A stretch of DNA of 64,000 nucleotides from YA12-FULL-51-18 sp041665305 (GCA_041665305.1 JBAYJD010000001.1:41884-105883); one strand, 5' to 3'; positions 43,007-51,584 are shown, counted from the first letter of the stretch. Notes: generated by a model not told the origin, from the letters alone. Made by a program: numbers and translations.

Positions 43007-43675
43007 ATGAAACTGATAAAAAAACAAATACCTCTGGCGATCGTGTTTATTTTCGGCGTGCTGACCCTGGGCTCCTATTATGTCCCCCACAAGCTTTCGG
43101 TGGATTATATCGAGATGATGAATAAGTGGGAGAACATAGTCTCGGCTTTCGCGTTCCTGCTGGGTCTTGTCAGCCTGTTCTATTCCCATTGCAACAAGAT
43201 CTCGCGCAAAACGGACGGCTGGGGCTACAGTATTTTCGTGTTCGCGGGTTTTCTGGCCATGGTAATCCCTGCTTTTCTGAATAACGGAAAACAGAGCTCC
43301 GCGGCCGGCGTTACGATGCTGGGCTGGGCGTTCCGCTATGTCTATAACGCGCTCAGTTCCACGATGTTCGCCGTACTGGCTTTCTATATAGTTTCCACCG
43401 CCTACCGTTCCTTCAGGATAAAATCGGCCCAGGCCTTCGTGCTGTTCGCGGCCGCTTTTCTGCTGATCCTGGGCAAGGTGCCGCTCGGCCAGATCATCTG
43501 GGACGCGGCGCTCGGCTGGACCGGGGCCGGGGTCGATCAGGTGATAGAGTGGGTTATGAGCGTGCCCGCGGTGGCCGGCAAGCGCGGCATCATGATAGGG
43601 ATCTCCATCGGCGCCATCGTAACCTCGTTCAAAATAATTTTCGGCATCGAAAGACAATACATGGGTAAGGATTGA
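43007..43675 (+). CDS. polytopic membrane protein, about 6 TM
   Basis: 222 aa, six predicted membrane segments (for example PLAIVFIFGVLTLGSYYV, VSAFAFLLGLVSLFYSH, AFVLFAAAFLLILGKVPLG). No catalytic motif. It is 6 bp after the DUF6754-like gene and ends with its TGA 5 bp before the next start. Conserved charged residues are few. Probably a structural subunit of the same complex. Confidence 0.75.
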   Translation: MKLIKKQIPLAIVFIFGVLTLGSYYVPHKLSVDYIEMMNKWENIVSAFAFLLGLVSLFYSHCNKISRKTDGWGYSIFVFAGFLAMVIPAFLNNGKQSSAAGVTMLGWAFRYVYNALSSTMFAVLAFYIVSTAYRSFRIKSAQAFVLFAAAFLLILGKVPLGQIIWDAALGWTGAGVDQVIEWVMSVPAVAGKRGIMIGISIGAIVTSFKIIFGIERQYMGKD

Positions 43676-43680
43676 CCATT

Positions 43681-44505
43681 ATGCTCAAGGAAACGCTCGG
43701 AAAATTCTTTAAGATCGACAGACGCTGGATCTTCCTGCTGCTGGCCGTAGTTCTCTTCGTTCCGATCATAAAACCCATCGGATTGCCGAACAAGACCATT
43801 TCACGGGACACACGGCACGCGTTCGATTATATGGACAAGCTTCCCGCCGGTTCTTTCGTCCTCTTTTCATTGGATTACGACCCGGCCACCCGGCCCGAGC
43901 TTCATCCGCAGGCCGTGGCCATGGTCCGTCATGCCTTCCAAAAGAACCTGCGTGTGGGTGTGGTCACCTATATAGCCGGTTCCACCGGCCTTATCCAGCA
44001 GGTCTTCGAGAAAGTCCCGGCGCAGTACAATAAGGTCAACGGCACGGACTATGTGATCTTCCCTTATATGGCCAATGCCGTGGCCGTCATGACCCAGATG
44101 GCTTCCGATTTCTACGGCATCTATGATAAGGATCAGGACGGGCGGGATGCCAGGACCCTGCCGGTCATGCGGGGGATCAGGAACTATAAAAATATGGGCC
44201 TTATAGTCTGCATCACCGGGACTTCCATGCTCGATTACTGGGTGGCCTATGTCGGGGATAAATTCAAGGTGCCGGTCCTGGGCGGCGTAGTCGCCATAAG
44301 CCAGCCGGGCTATGGACCCTACCTGCAGACCGGCCAGCTCAAAGGCCTTGTCGGCGGTATGAAGGGCGCGGCGGAGTACGAGTCCCTCATCGGCCAGCCC
44401 GGCAAGGGCGCTTCCGGGATAGATTCCCTGAACCTCGCCCATCTGCTGGTGCTGGCGCTGATCTTAACATCGAATCTCATACTGCTGATAATAAAATATT
44501 TGTGA
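43681..44505 (+). CDS. bitopic membrane protein with extracytoplasmic Rossmann-like domain
   Basis: 274 aa from the ATG at 43681; an upstream TTG in the same frame overlaps the previous stop and has no ribosome site. One N-terminal membrane helix (WIFLLLAVVLFVPIIKPI) is followed by a soluble domain with an alternating beta/alpha pattern (SFVLFSLDYDPATRPELHPQ, LRVGVVTYIAGSTGLIQQVF, MGLIVCITGTSMLDYWVAYV) and a C-terminal membrane helix (LLVLALILTSNLILLII). The soluble part lies outside the cytoplasm if the N terminus is inside. It has no recognised family. The next gene follows after 11 bp. Confidence 0.72.
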   Translation: MLKETLGKFFKIDRRWIFLLLAVVLFVPIIKPIGLPNKTISRDTRHAFDYMDKLPAGSFVLFSLDYDPATRPELHPQAVAMVRHAFQKNLRVGVVTYIAGSTGLIQQVFEKVPAQYNKVNGTDYVIFPYMANAVAVMTQMASDFYGIYDKDQDGRDARTLPVMRGIRNYKNMGLIVCITGTSMLDYWVAYVGDKFKVPVLGGVVAISQPGYGPYLQTGQLKGLVGGMKGAAEYESLIGQPGKGASGIDSLNLAHLLVLALILTSNLILLIIKYL

Positions 44506-44516
44506 GGTGAAAATTT

Positions 44517-45245
44517 ATGTCGGAAACCTGGATGATAGCGGGCGCGTGGGTGGCGGCGGGCCTCACCATATGTCTCTTCAGTTTTCTTTACAAGGATAAT
44601 CCGTTCTTTAAAATCGCGGAACATTTGTATCTCGGCGCCGGTATGGGGTGGTGGTTCCAGGTGTATCTTTACAATATCTGGAAGCCCAAGGTTTGGGAGC
44701 CGCTGATGGCCCACGACTGGATGGTGCTGGTTCCCGCCGTTCTGGGGCTTTCGCTGGTGACGCAGTTCGTGCCAAAGATCTCCTGGATCTCGCGTTACGG
44801 CTTCACTTTCCTTATGGGCTACGGCGCCGGCCTTGCGGTCCCGGCCGGCCTCTCGACCGACTTTATCAATCAGATAGGCGGGACCATCAGGCCGCTGTCC
44901 ATGATGGCGTCCATGACCTCCTGGGCTGTTTTTAACTCGCTTCTGGTGGCTTTCGGCGTCATCTGCGTCCTGTTCTACTTCTTCTTCTCAGTGGAGCACA
45001 AAGGCCACTTTAAGAAAGTTTCCAATATCGGGATCTATTTCCTGATGATCTATTTCGGCGCGGCTTTCGGCAACACGGTCATGGCCCGTTTCTCGCTTCT
45101 TTACGGGCGTTTTGACGACCTGTATGCCTTCGCGGCTTCCAAATACCTGTACGCCACGCAGTTCATCCTGGCGGGCATGATAATCTACTTCGCCGTCCAC
45201 GGCTTTCTGAACAGGGGCAAAAAAGAAGCGGAGGCCGCGCAATAA
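44517..45245 (+). CDS. polytopic membrane protein, about 7 TM
   Basis: 242 aa with about seven membrane segments (AGAWVAAGLTICLFSFLY through FILAGMIIYFAVHGFL). The sequence PLMAHDWMVLVPAVLGLSLV between TM2 and TM3 and GGTIRPLSMMASMTSW are polar loops. It is the last gene of the operon, followed after 36 bp by the strong terminator at 45282. GAGGTG precedes its ATG. Function unknown; no transporter signature. Confidence 0.75.
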   Translation: MSETWMIAGAWVAAGLTICLFSFLYKDNPFFKIAEHLYLGAGMGWWFQVYLYNIWKPKVWEPLMAHDWMVLVPAVLGLSLVTQFVPKISWISRYGFTFLMGYGAGLAVPAGLSTDFINQIGGTIRPLSMMASMTSWAVFNSLLVAFGVICVLFYFFFSVEHKGHFKKVSNIGIYFLMIYFGAAFGNTVMARFSLLYGRFDDLYAFAASKYLYATQFILAGMIIYFAVHGFLNRGKKEAEAAQ

Positions 45246-45281
45246 TCATATCGCGCGGCCTCGCCGGATCACTATAAATAA

Positions 45282-45312
45282 AACGGGCGAAGCTTGATCG
45301 GCTTCGCCCGTT
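45282..45312 (+). terminator. terminator of the GlmL-like operon
   Basis: Perfect arms AACGGGCGAAGC / GCTTCGCCCGTT with loop TTGATCG, just after the last plus-strand gene and before a convergent minus-strand gene. Confidence 0.85.
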
Positions 45313-45315
45313 AGC

Positions 45316-45341
45316 ATAAAATGTCGTTTACGACATTTTAT
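45316..45341. repeat. stop-codon hairpin, family C, copy at the PPIase gene
   Basis: Perfect arms ATAAAATGTCGT / ACGACATTTTAT around TT. The right-hand arm contains the TAA stop of the minus-strand isomerase gene. Confidence 0.85.
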
Positions 45342-46195
45342 CTGGCTATCTCTATGTTCGCCTTCCGGCGCAGTTCGGCGGTCAGTTCCGGCAGTTTCTG
45401 GGTCACGGCTTGGCTTATCAGGCCTGTTTTAAGCTCCGCTTTCAGGGCGTCCGTCAGTTTCGCGGGTTCGCCCGGGGTGGAGGATTCGAGTTTGAAGATG
45501 CTGTAGCCGTTGCCGGTCGCCACGGGGCCCGTATACTGCCCGGGAGCGAGGGCGGACAGCGCTTTTTCTATTTCGGGCGTCAGGTTGGTTTTTAAGACGG
45601 AACCAATATCCCCGTTCTTTTTCCTAAGATTCTCATCGGTGGATTTCAGCCCGGCAAGCTTGGCGAAATCCGCTCCCGCCGCCAGCGACAGGGCGGCTTC
45701 TTCCGCCTGGGCCTTGGAGCTCACGAAGATCTGGCGCAGCTTGAAGCTTGCGGGTTTGCCGAGTTTCTCTTTATTCTGCTCGAAGAAGGCCTTGATCTCC
45801 GCGTCGGACGCTGTGATGTTCTTGGCCGCGATGATGGCGTTCTTGATCAGTAATTGGCGTTTTAGAAGCTCCTGCACATCCGCCGCGGTCCAGCCGACCG
45901 ATTTGATGTTGTTCTCAAATTCGCTCTTGTCCTTGTACCCGGCGGAAAGGGCCTCAAAGCGTTTGGTCACTTCTTTGGCGTCATAGGAGACCTTCAGCCT
46001 GGCGGCTTCCTCCAGCAGGAGTTTTTCGTCTATAAGTTCGGAGAGGGCCTGGGCGGAATATTGCCACCACATCTTATGGGAGATCTCTGAGGCCGTGATC
46101 CTGGCGTTATTGACCGTGGCTACTACGCGGTCCTGGGCGTTTGCAAGGCCGTAGCCCAGGCCTGTCAGCGCCGCGAATATCAGTATTTTTTTCAT
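45338..46195 (-). CDS. SurA/PpiC-type peptidyl-prolyl isomerase (parvulin)
   Basis: 285 aa with signal peptide (KKILIFAALTGLGYGLANA). A helical N-terminal chaperone-like region (about residues 22-140) precedes a parvulin domain: SFKLRQIFVSSKAQAEEAAL, GADFAKLAG, NGDIGSVLKTNLTPEIEKAL and GYSIFKLES. It would catalyse prolyl isomerisation and chaperone outer-membrane barrels in the periplasm, which suits the several barrel proteins in the window. It is 28 bp downstream of the MscS gene. TAA lies within a family C hairpin. Whether it is SurA or PrsA/PpiD-like is unclear; it has one parvulin domain. Confidence 0.88.
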   Translation of the reverse strand: MKKILIFAALTGLGYGLANAQDRVVATVNNARITASEISHKMWWQYSAQALSELIDEKLLLEEAARLKVSYDAKEVTKRFEALSAGYKDKSEFENNIKSVGWTAADVQELLKRQLLIKNAIIAAKNITASDAEIKAFFEQNKEKLGKPASFKLRQIFVSSKAQAEEAALSLAAGADFAKLAGLKSTDENLRKKNGDIGSVLKTNLTPEIEKALSALAPGQYTGPVATGNGYSIFKLESSTPGEPAKLTDALKAELKTGLISQAVTQKLPELTAELRRKANIEIAR

Positions 46196-46223
46196 TTGTT
46201 TTCTCCTTGCTTCCTTTTGCGTT

Positions 46224-47312
46224 CTACGCCTTGCCCCCTGCGGCGGCGGCTTCTTTCTCTACAAAGATCGTTTGTGTCGGGTAGGCGAAGGCTATCCCGT
46301 TTCCGGCGAAGCTCTCCAGGACGGCCAGCAGGACCTGTTCCTGCGTCTCCATGTAGAGTTTATAATCTCCGCTCGTTATATAGTAAACCGTTTCAAAATC
46401 TATGGAGGAGTCGCCCGTCTCGTACAGGTTGGAGCGCTCGAATTCCGTGCCGGCCCGTCCGAGAACGGCGTCCTTTATAAGCGCCGGTATTTTGCGTAGT
46501 TTTTCAGCCGGGGTCCGGTAGGTGACGCCGGTTTTAAAGACCACCCGGCGTTTGTCCAGGTCTTTGTAATTCCTGATCCTTGAGGACAGGAGATTGGAGT
46601 TTGAGACCACCACCATCTCGCCGGAGATGCTGCGGATGCGGGTGGACTTAAGGCCGATGTGTTCGATCGTGCCGGACACGGCGTCGGAAACCACGAAATC
46701 CCCTATATTAAAAGGTTTGTCCAGAAGGATGACGAAGAAGTTGAAGAGGTCTCCCAGTATGGCCTGGGCGGCCAGGGCGACGGCCACGCCGCCTATGCCG
46801 AGTCCGGTAAGGACGGCGGACACATTAACTCCGAGATTATCCAGCACGAAGAGGATCGCGGCGGCCCAGATCAGCGCCCGCAGGATGACCTGCGTGCTGT
46901 GAACCACCGACTTCGTCGCGGATTCCGTGAGGCCCCTCTGGGCGGCTATTTTGTTTATCCAGTAGTTAAGAAGGCGCTGGGCCAGCGTGATGGCCCGATA
47001 GGTGAAAACCACCAGGATCACAAAGGTTAGGGCTTTATTGAAGCCAGGGGAGCGGTTCAGGTGCCTGACGGAGAGGTAAAGCGCGACCAGTCCGTACTCC
47101 GGCGGGCGGACCATGTTGATAAGGTCCATCGCCAGGTCGTCAAGGTCCGTTTCGGTCCTGGAGGCCAGTTCATTCAGCCTGGCAAAGACTATCCGTCTGA
47201 GGAAATAGATGACGGCAAGGGAGACCGCGAACAGTATTACCGCGTAAAGGTATCCTGAAACCGGATTCCCGAAGAATTCCGATGCTAAAACGGCGGTAAA
47301 GTCGGCGTTCAT
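46224..47312 (-). CDS. MscS-family mechanosensitive channel
   Basis: 362 aa from the ATG at 47312; an in-frame ATG at 47321 is possible. Three or four membrane helices in the first 210 residues, the last with the MscS pore pattern VLTGLGIGGVAVALAAQAIL and the following FNFFVILLDKPFNIGDFVV. The C-terminal beta domain has GTIEHIGLKSTRIRSISGEM and VVVSNSNLLSSRIRNYKDL, typical of the family. It releases solutes on osmotic downshock from the inner membrane. The gene lies between the hydrogenase operon and the isomerase gene and shares their direction. Confidence 0.93.
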   Translation of the reverse strand: MNADFTAVLASEFFGNPVSGYLYAVILFAVSLAVIYFLRRIVFARLNELASRTETDLDDLAMDLINMVRPPEYGLVALYLSVRHLNRSPGFNKALTFVILVVFTYRAITLAQRLLNYWINKIAAQRGLTESATKSVVHSTQVILRALIWAAAILFVLDNLGVNVSAVLTGLGIGGVAVALAAQAILGDLFNFFVILLDKPFNIGDFVVSDAVSGTIEHIGLKSTRIRSISGEMVVVSNSNLLSSRIRNYKDLDKRRVVFKTGVTYRTPAEKLRKIPALIKDAVLGRAGTEFERSNLYETGDSSIDFETVYYITSGDYKLYMETQEQVLLAVLESFAGNGIAFAYPTQTIFVEKEAAAAGGKA

Positions 47313-47340
47313 ACACTTCATTATATCCTATAAACCATGT

Positions 47341-47374
47341 ATAAATGAAATGTCGTTTGCGACATTCTATTTAT
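47341..47374. repeat. stop-codon hairpin, family C, copy at the hydrogenase operon end
   Basis: ATAAATGAAATGTCGT / GCGACATTCTATTTAT around TT. It contains the TAG stop of the last hydrogenase-operon gene and has a few mismatches in the outer stem. Confidence 0.75.
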
Positions 47375-47768
47375 AATGGCGTATCAGGGTCTTGCGGTCG
47401 GTGTGGGCCAGCTCGAAATCCTGCGTGGAGATAAGGGCTTTTTTTGGGCAGACCTCTACGCATTGCGCGCAATAGATGCAGCGGTCCAGGCTCATTAGGC
47501 AGTCGAATCTTTTCCTGGCGGGAGCCGGGGCTGCGCCTTCCGCGGCCGGCGCCGGGGCGGGTTGTTCCGCCGACAGGATTATTTCTATGGCTTTGGCCGG
47601 GCAGGCCCGGACGCACATTTTGCAGCCGATGCACTTGTCGGATTCAAAAGCTATGCGGCCCCTGAAGCGGGCGTCCACCACGGCTTTTTCAAAGGGGTAA
47701 TTGGAGGTCGCCTTTTTTTTAAAAAGATGTCCGAGTACTTCTCCCAAAGCTCTTGCGGGTTTTTTCAT
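47367..47768 (-). CDS. NuoI-like 2[4Fe-4S] ferredoxin subunit
   Basis: 133 aa, electron-transfer subunit of the group 4 hydrogenase complex. Two cluster motifs, CIGCKMCVRACPAKAIEI and CIYCAQCVEVCPKKAL, are separated by an Ala/Pro linker (AEQPAPAPAAEGAAPAPARK). It would pass electrons from ferredoxin to the small subunit. It is the last of eleven genes, 7 bp after the NuoH-like gene. Confidence 0.9.
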   Translation of the reverse strand: MKKPARALGEVLGHLFKKKATSNYPFEKAVVDARFRGRIAFESDKCIGCKMCVRACPAKAIEIILSAEQPAPAPAAEGAAPAPARKRFDCLMSLDRCIYCAQCVEVCPKKALISTQDFELAHTDRKTLIRHYK

Positions 47769-47775
47769 AAAGCGT

Positions 47776-48729
47776 TCATCCTAGCCTGAATTTAAGGAAA
47801 ATATCCAGCAGTATCTGGGCCATGCTGATGGGGGCCAGCACCTGCCAGCAGAATCTGACCATCTGGTCTATGCGGACGCGGGCCATGAGCACCCTGAGGA
47901 GCGTCAGCAGGAAAACTATGGCGAGGGTCTTGGAGAGGAAGACCGCCAGGCCGGGCAGGCCGGCGGCGCCGAGCGTACCGCCCAGGAACACGGCGTTGAC
48001 CAGCGCCGCGCCGACCACCATTTCCATGTCCACGGCCAGGTAGAAGAAGGCCAGAAGGCGGCCGGAATATTCGGTGAACTGTCCGCCGACGATCTCGTTC
48101 TTGGCGTGCGGAATATCGAAAGGCACGCGTTCAAGCTTGCCCTGCAGCGCCATCAGCGCCACGAAAAAAGCGGGCAGCTGGGCCGGCATGTAGAGCTTGT
48201 GCGTAGTGAAAAAACCGGCCAGCTCGGTGATATTCCAGGTGCCGGCGAGTATCGCCGGGCCGATGAGCGAAAGCATCAGCGGCACTTCATAGGCGAAGAG
48301 CTGCGTCAGGACGCGCATGGAGCCTATGGTGGCGTAAGGGCTGGTGGAACTCCAGCCGGCCAGGAAGAAAGTGACCGTGGGGATGGTCAGCAGGTAGATC
48401 ACGACCACCAGATCGCCCTGAAAGGAATAAAGCGCGTCGGTCCAGACCGGCAGCAGCAGCACGGCGGTCATGACGGCGGCCATGGCAAAATACGGCAGCG
48501 TCCTGAACATCGCCGTTTCGCAGGCGTCGGGGATTATGACTTCCTTCGCCAGCAGCTTGATAAGGTCGGCCAGGGGCTGATACCAGGGCGGCCCCACCCG
48601 GTTCTGCATGACGGCTCCCAGCTTCCGGTCGAGCCATTGCAGGAACAGCCCGTAAACCGACAGGAACACAAACCCGGGAAAGATAAGTATGTAAAACAAC
48701 GAAAGCAGTATGGGATGATCGATGGTCAT
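47776..48729 (-). CDS. NuoH/HycD-like membrane subunit
   Basis: 317 aa, eight membrane segments. The family signature LQGKLERVPFDIPHAKNEIV then GGQFTEYSGRLLAFFYLA matches complex I subunit 1 and its group 4 hydrogenase counterpart, as does LDRKLGAVMQNRVGPPWYQP near the N terminus. It anchors the hydrophilic arm and carries the link to proton or sodium translocation. It starts 9 bp after the large-subunit gene. MTIDHPILLSLFYIL is a clean start. Confidence 0.93.
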   Translation of the reverse strand: MTIDHPILLSLFYILIFPGFVFLSVYGLFLQWLDRKLGAVMQNRVGPPWYQPLADLIKLLAKEVIIPDACETAMFRTLPYFAMAAVMTAVLLLPVWTDALYSFQGDLVVVIYLLTIPTVTFFLAGWSSTSPYATIGSMRVLTQLFAYEVPLMLSLIGPAILAGTWNITELAGFFTTHKLYMPAQLPAFFVALMALQGKLERVPFDIPHAKNEIVGGQFTEYSGRLLAFFYLAVDMEMVVGAALVNAVFLGGTLGAAGLPGLAVFLSKTLAIVFLLTLLRVLMARVRIDQMVRFCWQVLAPISMAQILLDIFLKFRLG

Positions 48730-48738
48730 GTGTTGGTC

Positions 48739-49932
48739 CTATTTTTTTGAAAAATCAATTCCCCTTTTCTTATAGTGCTCGATACCGTATTTGCGCAGGT
48801 CGTTCCAGTCGTAGACCCGGACTTTGTCGGATCTTTTATCGTAGACCATCGCCCTGTCCGTGCAGGACATGCAGGGGTCTATGGCGGCGATAACCATCGG
48901 CACATCCGCCAGGTAGCCGCCGTCGAGCATATAGGAGACGGAAGGGTAGTTGGCCATGGTCGGGGCGCGCACTTTCACGCGCTCCGGCTTATCCGTGCCG
49001 TTGGCTTTTACATAATGGAAATCTTCTCCCCTCGGGGCCTCGTAGCGGTTTACCGCTTCTCCGGGGCCTATTTTCGCCGGGACCTTTACGGCTATGGGGC
49101 CTTCCGGCAGATAGTTCAGGACCTGGCGGATCATTTTGTAGGATTCCACCAGTTCCAGCGCCCGCACGACTACGCGCCCGAAAACATCGTTGGTGTTATG
49201 CGTGATAAGTTTGAAATCCAGCTTGTCGTAGATCAGGTAGGGTTCGTCCTTGCGGACATCCCTTTTGACATCCGAGGCCCTTGCCGTGGGGCCGACCGCG
49301 CCGCGCTCCAGGGCCACGGCATGGGGCAGTTTGCCCACATTTTGCGTCCGGGCCAGCACCGTGGCGTCCTCGGTGGCCAGTTTTATGTAATAACCGGTCC
49401 TTTCTTCCAGTACTGAGATCTTTTCAAGGATGGCGGTTTTCTGTTCCGGAGTGATATCCCTGCGCACGCCTCCGATGGTGTTGATGGCATAGTGGACCCT
49501 GTTCCCGGAGACCAGTTCCAGACAGTCCAGAACCTGCTCCCGGTCGCGCCAGGTATACATGAAAAGCGTTTCAAAACCCATTTCGTAGCCCGCGATGCCC
49601 AGCCAGAGCAGATGGCTGTGCACCCGCTCAAGTTCCGCGACCAGGGTCCTTATGGCTTTTGCGCGCTCGGGGACTTCGGCTTTGGCTATTTCTTCCACGC
49701 AGGTGACATAACAGGTGGTGTGGGAGTGGGAGCAGATGCCGCAGACGCGTTCTATCAGGTAGATATCCTGGAGGAAGGTCCTGTCTTCCGCGGCTTTTTC
49801 AATGCCGCGGTGATTGTAGCCCAGGTTGACAGTGGAGCCGGTGATCTGCTCGCCTTCCAGCACCAGCGAGAAGTTTACCGGTTCCTTAAGAGCGGGGTGC
49901 TGGGGGCCCAGCGGAATGGTTATTTTAGACAT
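48739..49932 (-). CDS. group 4 [NiFe]-hydrogenase large subunit (NuoD-like)
   Basis: 397 aa. Both NiFe ligand pairs are intact: ERVCGICSHSHTTC (L1, about residues 61-74) and DPCMSCTDR near the C terminus (about 354-362), so this is a hydrogenase catalytic subunit and not a NuoD or Ehr-type protein that has lost its cysteines. It also has LGPQHPALKEP at the N terminus, shared with NuoD. No long C-terminal extension follows, the chain ending about 35 residues past the last Cys, so maturation cleavage may be absent or short. It couples ferredoxin oxidation to H2 production, or the reverse, with ion pumping. The hyp maturation genes are not in the window. Confidence 0.92.
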   Translation of the reverse strand: MSKITIPLGPQHPALKEPVNFSLVLEGEQITGSTVNLGYNHRGIEKAAEDRTFLQDIYLIERVCGICSHSHTTCYVTCVEEIAKAEVPERAKAIRTLVAELERVHSHLLWLGIAGYEMGFETLFMYTWRDREQVLDCLELVSGNRVHYAINTIGGVRRDITPEQKTAILEKISVLEERTGYYIKLATEDATVLARTQNVGKLPHAVALERGAVGPTARASDVKRDVRKDEPYLIYDKLDFKLITHNTNDVFGRVVVRALELVESYKMIRQVLNYLPEGPIAVKVPAKIGPGEAVNRYEAPRGEDFHYVKANGTDKPERVKVRAPTMANYPSVSYMLDGGYLADVPMVIAAIDPCMSCTDRAMVYDKRSDKVRVYDWNDLRKYGIEHYKKRGIDFSKK

Positions 49933-49933
49933 A

Positions 49934-50422
49934 TTATTCGGCCTCCTGGGAGGTTTTTACGGGATAGGCGTCCGCGGTTTTCCAGTCTTTGCGCAAAGGA
50001 TACTGGTCCGCGGGGAAATCGTCCGGCAACGGGTAGCGGCGCCCCGGTTTCAGGCCGTCTATCTTTATGCCGAACAGGTCCGCCAGCTCCCGTTCGTAGG
50101 GCTCCGCTCCGGGGAATACGGCGGTAACGGTGGGCAGGTGCGGGTCCGTCCTGGGCGTTTTGACGCGCGCGGTAATGACGCCGTGCGTGTCGGTAAGGTG
50201 ATAATTGGCGCCCAGATTCTCCCCCCCGTCGAAACCGGTTATGGTGGACAGATGGTCGTAGCCCAGTTCGGTTTTCATGAATTGGACAAGTTCGACGAGC
50301 TTGTCCGCCGGTATTTCCAGCCACACGCGGTTCTTGCGTTGGACGGCAACTCCTGAGACGGCGGCCCCGAATTTCGCTTCCAGCTTCGCTTTGTATTTTT
50401 CTTCTTTTTCAAATTCGCTCAT
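49934..50422 (-). CDS. NuoC-like 30-kDa hydrogenase complex subunit
   Basis: 162 aa. The C-terminal half has the family pattern PTVTAVFPGAEPYERELADL followed by FGIKIDGLKPGRRYPLPDDF. It is a soluble part of the complex's peripheral arm next to the large subunit. It ends one base before the start of the large subunit gene and follows the small subunit by 49 bp. Confidence 0.92.
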   Translation of the reverse strand: MSEFEKEEKYKAKLEAKFGAAVSGVAVQRKNRVWLEIPADKLVELVQFMKTELGYDHLSTITGFDGGENLGANYHLTDTHGVITARVKTPRTDPHLPTVTAVFPGAEPYERELADLFGIKIDGLKPGRRYPLPDDFPADQYPLRKDWKTADAYPVKTSQEAE

Positions 50423-50471
50423 AAGATCACCTCTTAAACCAGGTTACGGGCCGGGGCAGAGTGGAAATCCT

Positions 50472-50921
50472 CTACCCGTTCTTCTTCGACCCCGCTTCCA
50501 GCGCGCCCAGCAGCTTTACCGCTCCGTCCAGGATGGCTTCGGGTCTGGCCGGACAGCCGGGGATGTAAATGGAAACGGGGATGACTTTGTCTATGCCGGA
50601 AACCACGGAGTAGCAGCCGTCGAAAACGCCGCCGGAGCAGGCGCAGGCGCCCACGGCCATGACGAATTTCGGTTCCGGCATCTGCTCGTAGATCCTTTTT
50701 ACGCGTTTTACCTGCTGGCGCGTCAGCGGTCCGCTTACCACCAGGATATCCGCGTGTCTGGGAGTCGATTTCAGGACCGCGCCGAAGCGCTCAAGGTCGT
50801 ACCTTGGCGTAAGGGCGTCCACGATCTCGATGTCGCAGCCGTTGCAGGCGCCCGTGTTGAAATGCAGCAGCCAGGGGGATTTAAGCCTCGACCAGAGAAT
50901 GATTTTGTCTTTGATTTTCAT
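50472..50921 (-). CDS. NuoB/HycG-like small subunit of the hydrogenase
   Basis: 149 aa. The proximal [4Fe-4S] cluster ligands are all present: NTGACNGCDIEIVDAL (two Cys), VGACACSGGVFDG (one ligand Cys plus extra) and YIPGCPARPEAIL. It lacks a signal peptide, as expected for group 4 enzymes. It transfers electrons between the NuoI-like subunit and the NiFe site. The ATG at 50921 follows the NuoA-like gene after 4 bp. Confidence 0.94.
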   Translation of the reverse strand: MKIKDKIILWSRLKSPWLLHFNTGACNGCDIEIVDALTPRYDLERFGAVLKSTPRHADILVVSGPLTRQQVKRVKRIYEQMPEPKFVMAVGACACSGGVFDGCYSVVSGIDKVIPVSIYIPGCPARPEAILDGAVKLLGALEAGSKKNG

Positions 50922-50925
50922 AAGA

Positions 50926-51270
50926 TTAGCCTACGAACAGGATCGCCAGGATGACCGCCACCGCCGCCACATATCCGACCACCAGTTCTATCCCCGCGCC
51001 CAGCGGGTTAAGGCTCCAGGTGGCGAGCATCAGGCCGGCCACATGCAGCAGGGTGAAAAAGATCGCGAACGGGAAGAATTCCTGGTAATCGGGGATCACC
51101 TTCCCGGCCGGGATGTCTTCGCCGCAGGCGTAGGGCTTGTTCTTGCCGGAGCCCGCTTCGGTTTTAGGGGCCGGCGCCCAGCCCGCAAAAAAACCGGACA
51201 GGCACATCGCGAACAGGAGCGCGACGATGAAAACGACCGGCGGGAACATCAAAACGGAAAAAATATCCAT
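50926..51270 (-). CDS. NuoA-like membrane subunit
   Basis: 114 aa, three membrane helices. The loop after helix 1 carries KNKPYACGEDIPAGKVIPDY, close to the PYECG loop of complex I subunit 3 and the MbhI-type subunits. It sits between the small subunit and the NuoK-like gene. It likely couples the quinone/ion cavity to the redox arm. Confidence 0.82.
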   Translation of the reverse strand: MDIFSVLMFPPVVFIVALLFAMCLSGFFAGWAPAPKTEAGSGKNKPYACGEDIPAGKVIPDYQEFFPFAIFFTLLHVAGLMLATWSLNPLGAGIELVVGYVAAVAVILAILFVG

Positions 51271-51275
51271 AAGCG

Positions 51276-51584
51276 TTATCCTCTTAATTTATTCAGCGAC
51301 CAGATGTCTATGGAATCGGTCAGGCGGTAATTCTTGACCAGCAGCGACAGTCCCACGGCCACTACCACGACTTCGATGACGATCATCGTGATTATAAGGG
51401 CCTGGGCCAGCGCCAGGCTGCCGGTCAGCGAACCGACCGAGATGACGCCGAGCAAACAGGATTTGGACATGATCTCAAGCCCTATGAACTGGCGCAACAG
51501 GTTGCGCGAGACGAGCATACAGTACAGGCCCGCGGAAAAGATAAGCGTTATAAAATACCAGTCCATCGCGAAAGAATTTGTCAT
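51276..51584 (-). CDS. NuoK/MrpC-like membrane subunit
   Basis: 102 aa from the ATG at 51584, which overlaps the upstream stop as ATGA; AAGGAG lies upstream. The longer open frame to 52097 is a shadow of the preceding gene. Three membrane helices; the sequence LRQFIGLEIMSKSCLLG and IVIEVVVVAVGLSLLV place two buried acidic residues (one Glu in each of helices 2 and 3) as in NuoK and MrpC, which conduct protons. It belongs to the ion-translocating arm. Confidence 0.9.
   Translation of the reverse strand: MTNSFAMDWYFITLIFSAGLYCMLVSRNLLRQFIGLEIMSKSCLLGVISVGSLTGSLALAQALIITMIVIEVVVVAVGLSLLVKNYRLTDSIDIWSLNKLRG

Noticed and set aside
41744..43657. A 637-codon antisense frame over the membrane-protein genes
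   Set aside because: Shadow frame; the sense strand has signal peptides, membrane helices and ribosome binding sites.
43672..43681. TTG start codon at 43672 for the bitopic membrane protein
   Set aside because: It overlaps the previous stop and has no ribosome site at the right distance; the ATG at 43681 has AAGGA upstream.
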